From positions 1 through 64,000 of the forward strand of contig CALEYW010000046.1 of the NCBI GenBank assembly GCA_937927945.1: a stretch of 64,000 nucleotides of DNA, written 5' to 3'. This document shows, in pieces, positions 50,787 through 60,534 of this stretch. Made by a program: the position numbers and the translations under genes. Position 1 is the stretch's first letter. Every line of letters starts with the position of its first letter. Source of the DNA: an uncultured candidate division WPS-2 bacterium. Its GTDB lineage: Bacteria; Vulcanimicrobiota; Vulcanimicrobiia; Vulcanimicrobiales; Vulcanimicrobiaceae. The notes under the pieces were generated by a model. That model was given only the letters and a program-made list of their open reading frames with translations. It ran no database searches and was not told where the DNA came from.

Positions 50787-50808
<22 letters not shown>
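49981..50808 (-). CDS. rlmB: 23S rRNA (guanosine-2'-O-)-methyltransferase RlmB-type (SpoU)
   Basis: The 275-residue SpoU methyltransferase has a Pro/Arg-rich start (1-22), the substrate-binding domain (about 25-100: IYGVHAVDEML) and the knotted SPOUT domain (about 115-270: YVVLDHVTDPHNVGAIIRSAECAA, FVIGAEGEGVSPLVKRECDGLVSIPLLGRVGSLNASVASGILLFEAVR), with all three SpoU motifs intact. GTG 50808, preceded by AAGGAGG at 6 nt, overlaps the end of cysS by 22 nt. The cysS-rlmB order matches Bacillus. Confidence 0.93.
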
Positions 50809-52277
<1,469 letters not shown>

Positions 52278-52308
52278 ACTGCGATGCGGTGCTTTCGGCA
52301 GGCCGGCC

Positions 52309-53742
52309 TTACGCCCCGTTCGGCTCGGGCGGCGTGGGCTGGATCGTTTCGAAGGGCACGCCGCCGGGGCCGTACTTGATCGGCTCGAGCCCGCGGCCGT
52401 GGAGGATGTGCGAGCTGACCGCCCCGATCCGAATCATGATGCGGTCGTGGCCGAGCAGCGGAAAGAGCAGCGCGAGCGGCGGCCCGTCGTGCGAACCGGT
52501 GATCGCCATGCGCACGGCCGCGAACGCGTCGGTCGCCGAGAGACCGAACTCCTTGGCGATCTCCGGCAGATCGGCGCCGAGCGGCAAGCCGCGCAGCTCC
52601 GGCTGGGCGTCGACGTATTGCGAGACCGCGTCGAGAAAGAACAGCACGTGCCGATTGCGCAGCCGCTCGAGTTCGAGCGCCGGGAGCGTGACGGCTTCTT
52701 CGCGCAGCTTCGCGATCTCGTCGACCGTTTCGCGCAGCGTGTGGACCTCGCTGCCGTATGCGTCGAGAAACGTCTCGATCCAGCGACCCGCCGCGTCCGG
52801 GACCGGATCCTCGAGCAGGCCGTAGCGCTGCATCCATTCGACCACCAGCGCGTGATAGCGCGCACGCGGCAGCGCGCGCAGCGCGCGACCGTTGAACGCG
52901 CGCAGCCGGTCGGCATCGAACTCCGAGGGTGACCCGCCGACGCGCGCCACGTCGAACAGCGCGGCGAGCTCTTCCAGCGTGAACGCCTCGCGCGGCGCGG
53001 GCGGCGACCAGCCGAGCAGCGCCAGATGTTCGATCAACGCTTCCGCCAGGTACCCGGCGCGCCGCAGGTCATCGATGCCCGCCGCCTCGTCGCGCTTCGA
53101 GAGCTTCGCGTGCTCGGCGTTCACGATCAATCCGGTGTGCCCGAAGGCCGGTGGCTCGTAGCCGAGCGCCCGCGCGATCAGGATCTGACGCGGCGTGTTG
53201 TCGAGATGTTCCTCGCCGCGCAGCACGACGTCGATGCGCATCGTCGCGTCGTCGACCGCGGTCGCGAGGTTCGAGGTGGTGCTGCCGGTCGACTTGCGGA
53301 TCACGAAGTCGGCCAGCGCGTCATGATCGAACGCGACGTCGCCTTTGACGAGATCGTGCACGACGGTCGTCCCGGGCGGCACGCGAAACCACACCGCGCC
53401 GTCGCGTTCGTAGGCCGCACCGCCGGCGAGCAGCCGGCCGACGTGCTCGCGATGGATCGCGGCGCGTTCCGACTGGCGATAGGGCGCCGCCGGTCCGCCG
53501 ACCTCCGGTCCCTCGTCCCATTGGAGGCCGAGCCAGCGCAGGTCGCGCAGGATCCCGCCCTCACTGCCGGCTTCGCCCAGGGCGTCATCGGTGTCGTCGA
53601 TGCGCAAGACGAACCGGCCGCCCGTCTTGCGCGCGAGCAGCCAGTTGAAGAGCGCGGTTCTCGCGGCGCCGACGTGCAGCGTCCCCGCCGGTGAGGGGGC
53701 GAAGCGTACGCGGAGCGGGCGATCGAGGTTTGCGGAGGGCAT
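52309..53742 (-). CDS. gltX: Glutamyl-tRNA synthetase
   Basis: The 477-residue class I synthetase starts MPSANLDRPLRVRFAPSPAG at 53742. It has HVGAART as HIGH and KLSKRDEA as KMSKS. The block usually RIEDTD reads RIDDTD (about 49-54), an Asp for Glu change close to the ATP site. The zinc-binding loop of some bacterial GluRS is absent. The anticodon domain fills about 330-477. Whether it is discriminating or not is undecided; no gatCAB genes are in the window. It lies 31 nt upstream of cysS. Confidence 0.93.
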   Translation of the reverse strand: MPSANLDRPLRVRFAPSPAGTLHVGAARTALFNWLLARKTGGRFVLRIDDTDDALGEAGSEGGILRDLRWLGLQWDEGPEVGGPAAPYRQSERAAIHREHVGRLLAGGAAYERDGAVWFRVPPGTTVVHDLVKGDVAFDHDALADFVIRKSTGSTTSNLATAVDDATMRIDVVLRGEEHLDNTPRQILIARALGYEPPAFGHTGLIVNAEHAKLSKRDEAAGIDDLRRAGYLAEALIEHLALLGWSPPAPREAFTLEELAALFDVARVGGSPSEFDADRLRAFNGRALRALPRARYHALVVEWMQRYGLLEDPVPDAAGRWIETFLDAYGSEVHTLRETVDEIAKLREEAVTLPALELERLRNRHVLFFLDAVSQYVDAQPELRGLPLGADLPEIAKEFGLSATDAFAAVRMAITGSHDGPPLALLFPLLGHDRIMIRIGAVSSHILHGRGLEPIKYGPGGVPFETIQPTPPEPNGA

Positions 53743-53757
53743 CAGCCCCAGGACATG

Positions 53758-53787
53758 CCCCGTGGCGGAACGGTTTTCCGCCACGGG
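53758..53787 (-). terminator. 12-bp hairpin between the small acidic ORF and gltX
   Basis: CCCGTGGCGGAA (53758-53769) pairs perfectly with its complement (53776-53787). On the minus strand it begins 13 nt after the stop of the 40-codon ORF and ends 16 nt before the gltX start, with no T-run. It may terminate, attenuate or stabilise the gltX message. Confidence 0.55.
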
Positions 53788-53799
53788 CTCAGTCCCTAA

Positions 53800-53922
53800 C
53801 TACTTGGCTTCTTCTTCCTCTTCTTCTTCGGGTTCGTCGGGCTCCGCCGGTGCCTCGTAGGGTCGGTTCGGCGGGGCTCCCCCGCCAAAGATGGTGGGAC
53901 GTTCAAGCAATTCAAGCGGCAT
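53800..53922 (-). CDS. Small acidic protein upstream of gltX (40 residues)
   Basis: An intact 40-codon frame runs ATG 53922 to TAG 53800. The product opens MPLELLERPTIFGGGAPP, continues NRPYEAPAEPDEPE and ends in a run of seven Glu before Ala-Lys. Its coding strand is purine-rich at the 3' end, unlike surrounding genes. No strong ribosome-binding site is visible. The short hydrophobic/Gly leader plus acidic tail could be a leader peptide, an RNA-polymerase-type acidic tail or a peptide precursor. No relatives were recognised. Confidence 0.45.
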   Translation of the reverse strand: MPLELLERPTIFGGGAPPNRPYEAPAEPDEPEEEEEEEAK

Positions 53923-53997
53923 GATGGGGACCGGCGTTCGTGCGGTCGCTCACAAAACCATGCGATGCAGTCGGCGGCGTCGAACGAAGGAAGCGCA

Positions 53998-56739
53998 ATG
54001 ATCTCCCGAGGCGTTTACAGCCGTCAGCTCATCGGCCGTTCGCGTGAACTCGCGTTCCTGGTCGAGCGCGCGCGTGACGTGCGCCACCACGGCGGCGCGA
54101 TCGTCGTGCGCGGCGAGTCGGGGATCGGCAAGACCCGGCTGATCGAGGACTTCGGAGCGTGCGCTCGCGCCGACGCGATGCCGGTCGGAACGGGCGCCGC
54201 GCGCGAGTACGGGATCGGACCCTACGCGCCGTTCACCGAGGCACTCGCCGCGCTCGGCGTCACTTCGCTTCCGGCCGCGACCGAGCAGGGCGACGATGCG
54301 AAGGCGGCCTGGTTCGCGACCGTCGCCGAAGCGTTGCGGGGCGCGCTCAGCGAGGCCGGGGCGGTGGTCATCGTCGAGGACCTCCATTGGGCCGACCCGG
54401 CGACGATCGACTTGTTGCGCTTCTGCGCAACGCACTTGGCCGACGCGCCGGTCCTCTTCGTCGCGACGTACCGCACCGATGACGCCGAGAGCGACGCGCT
54501 GCGCGCGCGCGCCTTCGCCGCGCTCGAACGCGACTCGGACGTCGTGACGCTCAACCCGCTCGCGCCGGGGCAGATCGAACACCTCCTCACCGGGGTCCTC
54601 ACGGAGATCGGCCGGAGCGTGCGCGTCGAGATCATCGCCGAGATTCGCGATCTCGCCGACGGACGGCCGTTCTACGCCGAAGAACTGCTGCGCGGCGTAC
54701 TCGTACGCATCGAGCACGACGAGCGCGCCGAGCCGTCGGTCCCGAGCAGCATTCGCGCGACAGTTCGCGAGCGCTACGCCACGCTCGAGCAGCAAGCGCG
54801 CGATATTCTTCTGCACGCCGCCGTGATCGGCAGGCACTTCTCGGCCTCGGCGCTGGCGCGCCTGCTCGCGATCGACCTCGGCACGGTCTACGCGGCGCTG
54901 CGCCGCGCGCGAGAACTCCAGCTCGTCGTGGAAGACACGAGCGACGACGAGGGCGATCGCTTCGCATTCCGCCACGCCCTCACGCGCGAAGCGATCTACG
55001 CCGAGCTTCTGCGCGCGGAGGCGCGGCTCGTGCACGGACGCGTCGCCGCGCTGCTCGCCGCGGCACCCGAGCCCAATCCCGCCGAAGTAGGGGAACACGC
55101 ATGGCGCGCGCGCGACGGCGAGAACGCGGCGGACTGGAACGAGCGTGCCGGAGACGCGGCCGCGGCCGTTTACGCGTATGTCGAGGCCGCTCGCTTCTAC
55201 GACCGCGCATTTCGCTCGAGCGCCGACGACGCCCGCCGCGCCCGCGTCGCAGAGCGCGCGGCCGAAGCGTGGTATGCGACGGCTGACGCCGAGAACGCCG
55301 CCCGCTGGTACGGCGAAGCGGCCGACGCGCTCGGCCGCGGCGGACCGTCGTCGCGCGCTGCACGGCTGCGGCTGCGCCGCGCGCGAATCATCTTCGAGTC
55401 GGGCCGCCACGAGTTGGGTCTCGCCGAGGCGGATGCCGTGGCACGCGGCGAGTACGGGGACGACGTGGCGATTCGATTCGAAGCCGACACGATGGCGTCG
55501 GGCCTGCTCGTCCTGTGCGGTCAAGCGGCGGCGGCGCTCGACCGGGTACGCACCCTCGACCCGAACTCCTCGCCGCTCGACCGCGCCGTGACCGCGCGAT
55601 ATACTGCGACCTATGCCTACGCGTTGAGCTTCGTCGGCCGAGCCGACGACGCGCGCCCACGCTTTGAAGAGACCGTCGATGCCGCGAACGCGATCGGCGA
55701 TCTGGATCTGGTGCTTCGCACGTACAACAATTGGGGCACCGTGGAGACGGCGTACGGCAAGCTCAGCCGGGCGCGCGAACTCTATGCGCGCGCGCTCGAG
55801 CTGGCGCGTCAGACGCGCAATTTGCGACATTCCGCCTGGCTGTTGCCGAACGATGCGCTGGGCGCTCTGCTCGCGGGCGACCTCGACGCGGCGGCGCGCA
55901 CGCTCGCGCACGCAAGCGACCAGAGCTCCGGCTTTCCGACGACATACCGTTGGGTCCTCGCGCTTCGGGTACGGCTCGCGACCCTGCTCGGCAACGAATC
56001 CGGCGACCTCGTCGCTGATGCGGTCCGGGCCTTTGAAGCGTCGCAGCTCGAGGCCGATTCCACTGTCTCGATACTCACGGTGCAGATCGTTGGAGCCGCA
56101 CTGGCGCTGCACTACGGCGTGCTCGGCGACATCGACGAAGCGGCGCGGATCGTCGCCTTTGCGGCCGACGCGCTCGAGGGCGTCGACGCGCCGTACTGGA
56201 TCCTCGACGCCGTCGGCCGCTACGGCGACCGCCCTTTGCGCGACCGCGCGCGGCGACGGCTCGAAGCCCTGATCGAGCACGACGGCGCCTGGCCGGCGCG
56301 CGGCTTCCTCGCCCTCGCCGACGCGCGTGAAGCGGCCCGGCGCCGCGACCGCGACGAGAGCACCCGCCACGCCGAGGCGGCAGCCGAGGCGTTCCGCACT
56401 GCGGAATGGCACCTTGAAGAAGCCTACGCGCTCGAGGCCGCGGGCCGGCTCGCCGACGCGCTCGCGCTCTTTCGCCGCGCCGGCGCGCGCGGGGAGGTCC
56501 GCCGCCTGACCGACGCCGCGCCGGCAGAACGCCGCCGTGGCGATCGGACGCTGACCGGCCGGGAACGCGAGATCGCCCGGCTCGTCGCGGGCGGCAGCAC
56601 GACCCGGGCGATCGCCGAGCTCCTCACGCTCTCCGAGCGCACCGTCGAGACACACATCGCCGCCGCTTACCGGAAGCTGGGCGTCTCGAGCCGTCAGGCG
56701 CTCGCGTCGCTGCTGGCCGATTCCGCCGCATCGCGATAG
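53998..56739 (+). CDS. LuxR-family regulator with N-terminal AAA ATPase (LAL/MalT-like)
   Basis: The 913-residue regulator starts at ATG 53998 (AAGGAAG 6 nt upstream), preferred to ATG 53965. The STAND/AAA ATPase domain fills about 10-290: Walker A GESGIGKT (39-46), Walker B VVIVEDLHWAD near 125. A TPR-like helical region follows (about 340-820, with repeated Ala-rich helix pairs such as RARELYARALELARQ). The C-terminus is a LuxR HTH (about 842-905: LTGREREIARLVAGGSTTRAIAELLTLSERTVETHIAAAYRKLGV). It should be ATP-gated and ligand-responsive. The target genes are unknown. Confidence 0.9.
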   Translation: MISRGVYSRQLIGRSRELAFLVERARDVRHHGGAIVVRGESGIGKTRLIEDFGACARADAMPVGTGAAREYGIGPYAPFTEALAALGVTSLPAATEQGDDAKAAWFATVAEALRGALSEAGAVVIVEDLHWADPATIDLLRFCATHLADAPVLFVATYRTDDAESDALRARAFAALERDSDVVTLNPLAPGQIEHLLTGVLTEIGRSVRVEIIAEIRDLADGRPFYAEELLRGVLVRIEHDERAEPSVPSSIRATVRERYATLEQQARDILLHAAVIGRHFSASALARLLAIDLGTVYAALRRARELQLVVEDTSDDEGDRFAFRHALTREAIYAELLRAEARLVHGRVAALLAAAPEPNPAEVGEHAWRARDGENAADWNERAGDAAAAVYAYVEAARFYDRAFRSSADDARRARVAERAAEAWYATADAENAARWYGEAADALGRGGPSSRAARLRLRRARIIFESGRHELGLAEADAVARGEYGDDVAIRFEADTMASGLLVLCGQAAAALDRVRTLDPNSSPLDRAVTARYTATYAYALSFVGRADDARPRFEETVDAANAIGDLDLVLRTYNNWGTVETAYGKLSRARELYARALELARQTRNLRHSAWLLPNDALGALLAGDLDAAARTLAHASDQSSGFPTTYRWVLALRVRLATLLGNESGDLVADAVRAFEASQLEADSTVSILTVQIVGAALALHYGVLGDIDEAARIVAFAADALEGVDAPYWILDAVGRYGDRPLRDRARRRLEALIEHDGAWPARGFLALADAREAARRRDRDESTRHAEAAAEAFRTAEWHLEEAYALEAAGRLADALALFRRAGARGEVRRLTDAAPAERRRGDRTLTGREREIARLVAGGSTTRAIAELLTLSERTVETHIAAAYRKLGVSSRQALASLLADSAASR

Positions 56740-56845
56740 CGCCACAAAAATCTTCTGACTCGGGAAACTCCCTGCGTACCGGCCAACCTCGATCTCGGTA
56801 CCGCCCCGGATGTGCGCGGCCGGACGGTTCCCGTAGCGTGTGGGC

Positions 56846-57034
56846 ATGGACGCACCTCCTTCTCAGCGCCGCGTCGTCGGCGCGCTCCGGTTCCTGGCCG
56901 AGCTGCAATCGGTCGCGGCCGAATGCGCCGCCGCCGGAGTGTGGGACGACGAGTTCACGGCCCGGCGCCGCCAGCGTGACGAGACGCGACTTCCCGAGAT
57001 CCACAGCGAGGAACGTTCGGTGAAAGCACTGTGA
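56846..57034 (+). CDS. Small hypothetical protein upstream of the DUF6065 gene
   Basis: A 62-codon frame starts ATG 56846 (MDAPPSQRRVVGALRFLAEL). It encodes a mostly helical, charged product with no membrane segment or known motif. A further 33-codon frame (GTG 57031 to TGA 57132) overlaps its stop by 4 nt, and other open frames continue toward the DUF6065 gene. This small region may therefore hold degraded or very short genes. Coding status is uncertain. Confidence 0.35.
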   Translation: MDAPPSQRRVVGALRFLAELQSVAAECAAAGVWDDEFTARRRQRDETRLPEIHSEERSVKAL

Positions 57035-57166
57035 TCTGGCTGCCGCCTATCCCCGAGCTCGATCCGATCGCGATTCCCGACGCGCAACGGGAGGACCGCT
57101 GCACATCGCCGCGCAGAACTCGACTTCGTGGATGATCCTCTCCCTCGCGCCGGCGGGCCGCTTCGC

Positions 57167-57880
57167 ATGCACGCGCTCCGCCTCATCGACACGGAGACGC
57201 GCATCGTCCCGGGCGAACCGGGACGCGACTGGATGGACGCGACGAAGATCCGGTTCGCGAACCGCTGCCTTCCGCTTCTCATCGCGAACCAGTACGGCTG
57301 GGACCTGATCGGCGACGGCGCGTTCAGCGCCGTCTGGAACGGCGGCGAGCGGCCGGAGGACACCGTGATCGCGCTGGGCGATCCGGCCCCGAGCGAGCCG
57401 CCGATCTCGCACTTCGGCACCGGAATTCTGACCTGGAACCTCCCCTTCTTGTTCCGGACGCCGCCCGGCTGGAATCTGCTCGCGCGGGGTCCCGTGAACG
57501 CGCCGAAGGACGGCATCGCCCCGCTCGAAGGGATCGTCGAGACGGACTGGGCCAGCACCCCGTTCACGCTCAACTGGAAGATCACGCGGCCCGGCCTCAC
57601 GGTCAGCTTCGAACCCGGCGAGCCGATCGGCCGAATCGTTCCGCAGCGCCGCGGCGAGCTGCAGCAGTTCGAGCCCGTCTTCGGAGCGATCGACGAGCAG
57701 CCCGCGATCGCCGGCGATTTCCGCGCAGCGCGCGCCGCGCGCCGTGCCTTCGCCGCGGATCCGGCGAACCTGCTGGCGTGGGAGAAGCACTACGTGCGCG
57801 GCGAGACACCACGCGGAGAACGCGCGCCGGAGCACGAGACGCGGATCCGGCTGCGACCGTTCGACGACCCGCGCCGCTAG
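57167..57880 (+). CDS. DUF6065-family protein
   Basis: The start is set at MHALRLIDTETRIVPGEPGRDWMDAT (57167) because the family begins with this kind of segment; a GTG at 57128 adds 13 residues. The 237-residue product carries the DUF6065 pattern: WMDATKIRFANRCLPLLIANQYGWDL, HFGTGILTWNLPFLFRTPPGWNLLARGPVN, GIVETDWASTPFTLNWKITRPG and FEPGEPIGRIVPQRRGELQQFEP. The function is unknown. It is a soluble, beta-rich protein often found beside biosynthetic enzymes. It overlaps the convergent ispF end by 4 nt. Confidence 0.8.
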   Translation: MHALRLIDTETRIVPGEPGRDWMDATKIRFANRCLPLLIANQYGWDLIGDGAFSAVWNGGERPEDTVIALGDPAPSEPPISHFGTGILTWNLPFLFRTPPGWNLLARGPVNAPKDGIAPLEGIVETDWASTPFTLNWKITRPGLTVSFEPGEPIGRIVPQRRGELQQFEPVFGAIDEQPAIAGDFRAARAARRAFAADPANLLAWEKHYVRGETPRGERAPEHETRIRLRPFDDPRR

Positions 57881-58371
57881 CGGTGGAGCGCTTCGACCAG
57901 CACCACCGCATACGCAGCGATGCCGGTGCCGTCACCGGTATAGCCTAGGCCCTCGCTGGTCTTCGCCTTCACGCTGATGCGCGACGCCTCGAGACCCAGC
58001 ACGTCGGCGAGCGCGTCCCGCATCGCGGTCACGTACGGCGCGAGCTTCGGCAGTTGGACGACGACCGTCGAGTCGATGTTGGCGATCGTCCAGCCGTGGC
58101 GCACCGCAAGTTCGTGACACGCCGCGAGCAGCCGCAGCGAGTCGGCGCCCTTCCACTGCGGATCGCTGTCGGGGAAATGCGTGCCGAGATCGCCTTGCGC
58201 GCACGCGCCGAGCAGCGCGTCACAGATCGCATGCGTGAGCACGTCGGCATCGCTGTGTCCGAGCGGCCCCTTCTCGAACGGAATCCGCACGCCGCCCAAA
58301 ATAAACGGCCGCCCTTCGACGAGCCGATGAACGTCGAACCCATGCCCAACGCGCGACTTGGGTTCGTGCAT
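57877..58371 (-). CDS. ispF: 2-C-methyl-D-erythritol 2,4-cyclodiphosphate synthase
   Basis: This is the fifth enzyme of the MEP isoprenoid pathway. The 164-residue protein starts MHEPKSRVGHGFDVHRLVEG at 58371 (GHGFDVH zinc-binding Asp/His). It continues with GPLGHSDADVLTHAICDALLGA (third ligand His), DLGTHFPDSDPQWKGADS and SVKAKTSEGLGYTGDGTGIAAYAVVLV, all diagnostic. Its ATG overlaps the ispD stop by 1 nt, so the two are translationally coupled. Confidence 0.97.
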   Translation of the reverse strand: MHEPKSRVGHGFDVHRLVEGRPFILGGVRIPFEKGPLGHSDADVLTHAICDALLGACAQGDLGTHFPDSDPQWKGADSLRLLAACHELAVRHGWTIANIDSTVVVQLPKLAPYVTAMRDALADVLGLEASRISVKAKTSEGLGYTGDGTGIAAYAVVLVEALHR

Positions 58372-59330
58372 CAGTGCTGGCGATCCAATGTCGCCGGCGT
58401 GCGCGGAGCGAGGTGCGAGAGGTGCGCGGTGAAGAGTGCGTCCTCGCCGGCGAGCGCGTGCAGGCGCGTGCCGAAACCTCGCAGCGCGGCGTTCGTCGCA
58501 TACGCGCGGATCACGACGGCGCCGGGCAGCTCGCGGTCGATCTCGTCGATGCGCGCTTCGCGCTCTTCGAGCTCGGCCAGCACCGCCTCGACGGCCCGCG
58601 CGTCGACGTAGCATTCGACGACGAGGATCTCTTCGTCACCGATACCCGGCGCGCGGGCGCTCAGCAGCGCTTCGGCGCGCAGCAGATCGCTCGAGAGCGT
58701 TACCTTGAAGTTCTCCGCCGCGCCTTGCACGATCAGCACGTCGAGGCCGGCACGTTCGAGCAGAGCCGCGTCGTCCGTGGCGGGCGCCGTGCCGTGTTTG
58801 AACGCGTCGGCGTGGGCGCGGCGCAGATCGCGGGCCGTCGCGAACTGCGGCGTCTGCGCAGCCCACAGCGTCCCCCGGTCGAGCGTGCGCGTGACCTTTC
58901 CGTCGGCGTCGGCAACCTTGATCGTGTCGACGACCGGGATCGCGAGCAGCGAGGCGGTTCCCGGCCGGACCGGACGCATCCCCGCGCGGACGTCCTCGGC
59001 TTGCACGAGCGGACGCGCGCCGTCGTGCACGAGAATCGCCGCCACCTGATCGGAGAGCGCCTCGATTCCCAACCGCACGCTCGCCTGCCGCTCGTCGCCG
59101 CCGCGCACGATCCGCACGGACGCGTGACGCACGCGCGGATGCGCCAGCGTCTCCATCCGCGTCACGAACTCGGGCTCGGTCACCACGACCAATTCGCTGA
59201 TCTCCGGCATCGCCGCAAAAGCCTCGATCGACCACGCGACCATCGGCTTCCCGGCCAACTCGGCGAACTGCTTCGGCCCCCCGAACCGCGTACCACGCCC
59301 AGCCGCAACGATGACGGCACCCCAGATCAC
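58371..59330 (-). CDS. ispD: IspD (MEP cytidylyltransferase) with an EF-G domain V-like C-terminal extension
   Basis: IspD makes CDP-methylerythritol. Residues 1-225 are a complete IspD: AVIVAAGRGTRFGGPKQFAELAGKP (CTP loop), RIVRGGDERQASVRLGIEAL, VHDGARPLV, DTIKVAD, LWAAQTPQFA, TDDAALLE, ENFKVTLSSDL. The usual protein ends there. A further 90 residues follow, and 232-307 read like elongation factor G domain V (IVVxVPxxxxGxVxxDLxxRRG...): EEILVVECYVDARAVEAVLAEL ... EREARIDEIDREL, VVIRAYATNAALRGFGTRLHALAGEDALFTAHLSHL. The frame is continuous with no stop. ispF follows on its stop codon. Confidence 0.92.
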   Translation of the reverse strand: MIWGAVIVAAGRGTRFGGPKQFAELAGKPMVAWSIEAFAAMPEISELVVVTEPEFVTRMETLAHPRVRHASVRIVRGGDERQASVRLGIEALSDQVAAILVHDGARPLVQAEDVRAGMRPVRPGTASLLAIPVVDTIKVADADGKVTRTLDRGTLWAAQTPQFATARDLRRAHADAFKHGTAPATDDAALLERAGLDVLIVQGAAENFKVTLSSDLLRAEALLSARAPGIGDEEILVVECYVDARAVEAVLAELEEREARIDEIDRELPGAVVIRAYATNAALRGFGTRLHALAGEDALFTAHLSHLAPRTPATLDRQH

Positions 59331-59357
59331 AAGGCGCTCCGCCCTAGGCTCCGCGCC

Positions 59358-59376
59358 CCCCGCGCTTCGCGCGGGG
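59358..59376 (-). other. GC-rich hairpin between the YacL-like gene and ispD
   Basis: CCCCGCGC (59358-59365) pairs with GCGCGGGG (59369-59376) across TTC. No T-run follows on the minus strand. The 120-nt gap (59331-59450) otherwise shows nothing recognisable, so ispD may have its own promoter here. Confidence 0.4.
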
Positions 59377-59450
59377 CCCCCGGGTCCGACCTCGCAACGG
59401 GCCTGGTCCCAACGTCGCGATTCTGCTGCGCTCGCTCCATCACCACTTTG

Positions 59451-60512
59451 CTAAACTCTCTGCTTCGGGCGGGCGAAGATCATGCGGCCGGCGTTTGTTT
59501 GCAGGGCGCTGGTCACTGCGACGTCGATGGTCTCGCCGATCAGGCGGCGTCCGTTTTCCACAACGATCATCGTTCCATCGTCCAGGTACCCTACGCCTTG
59601 GTGCGGTTCTCGGCCCTCGCGGATGACGGCGACCCGCAGCTCGTCTCCGGGCAGCAGGACCGGCTTCACCGCGTTGGCGAGCTCGTTGATGTTCAAGACC
59701 GTTACGCCCTCGACGAGGGCGACGCGATTGAGGTTGTAGTCGTTGGTGACCAGCTTCGCGCCGCGCTCTTGCGCGAGCCGCACGAGTTTGGCGTCGACCT
59801 GGGAGATCTCTTCGGGATCGCGTTCGACGATCTCGATCGGGACCGTCTCTTGCAGCTTGCCGAGCAATTCGAGGCCGCGGCGGCCGCGCGTTCGTTTGAG
59901 CGGATCGGAACTGTCCGCGATCAGCTGCAGTTCGCGCAGCACGAAGCGCGGCAGGAGCAGCGGGCCTTCGAGGAAGCCGCTGCGCACGATGTCGAGCACG
60001 CGGCCGTCGATGATCACGGAGGTGTCGAGAACCTTCGGCTCGCCACCGGCCGAAGCGCTCGACGGGCCGGCCATGCGGGTGAGCGCAATGCGCTGCTTCG
60101 CACCGACGCGCGCCCCCAGGAACGCTGCGAACAAGCTGAGCACGAGATAGAGCGCGATCGCGATGTAGCCGCCGGTCGGGCCGGCGAACGCGACGAATTC
60201 GAACAGCACGCTCTTCACCAAGAACGCGACGACGAGGCCCGTGACCAACCCGATTGCGCCGCCGACGAGTTCGCCCGGTGCGAGCCGGTCGATCGAGCGC
60301 TCCACCGCGTGCAGCTCGCGCTCGAAGAACGTCTGCGCGAGCGGGACGACCACGACGCCGACCACCGCGCCGACGACCGGTGCGGCGACCAGCAGCGTCA
60401 GTTGCCAGAACTGGCTTGCGACGTGCAGCGAGATCAGCCGCAGATACGCTTCTCTGCCGAGCAGAAATCCGGTGATCCCGAAGATCGCGACGAAGCTCAG
60501 CCGCAGCAGCAT
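59451..60512 (-). CDS. PIN-TRAM domain membrane protein (YacL-like)
   Basis: The product is 353 residues from MLLRLSFVAIFGITG (60512); an ATG 17 codons earlier would overlap hemW by 29 nt. Four membrane helices (about 1-135) precede a PIN nuclease domain (about 155-275: KVLDTSVIIDGRVLDIV, acidic residues LIADSSDPLKRTRGRRGLELL, VTNDYNLNRVA) and a C-terminal TRAM RNA-binding domain (about 285-345: LPGDELRVAVIREGREPHQGVGYLDDGTMIVVENG). In Firmicutes and Actinobacteria this protein lies next to ispD, as here. The biological role is unclear, with RNA cleavage at the membrane suspected. Confidence 0.9.
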   Translation of the reverse strand: MLLRLSFVAIFGITGFLLGREAYLRLISLHVASQFWQLTLLVAAPVVGAVVGVVVVPLAQTFFERELHAVERSIDRLAPGELVGGAIGLVTGLVVAFLVKSVLFEFVAFAGPTGGYIAIALYLVLSLFAAFLGARVGAKQRIALTRMAGPSSASAGGEPKVLDTSVIIDGRVLDIVRSGFLEGPLLLPRFVLRELQLIADSSDPLKRTRGRRGLELLGKLQETVPIEIVERDPEEISQVDAKLVRLAQERGAKLVTNDYNLNRVALVEGVTVLNINELANAVKPVLLPGDELRVAVIREGREPHQGVGYLDDGTMIVVENGRRLIGETIDVAVTSALQTNAGRMIFARPKQRV

Positions 60513-60534
60513 GGTGGACAACCGGCGGCCCGGT

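Noticed and set aside
53950..56847. Very long minus-strand open frame opposite the LuxR/ATPase regulator
   Set aside because: The plus-strand frame has Walker motifs and an HTH; the minus-strand translation is Arg-rich and featureless.
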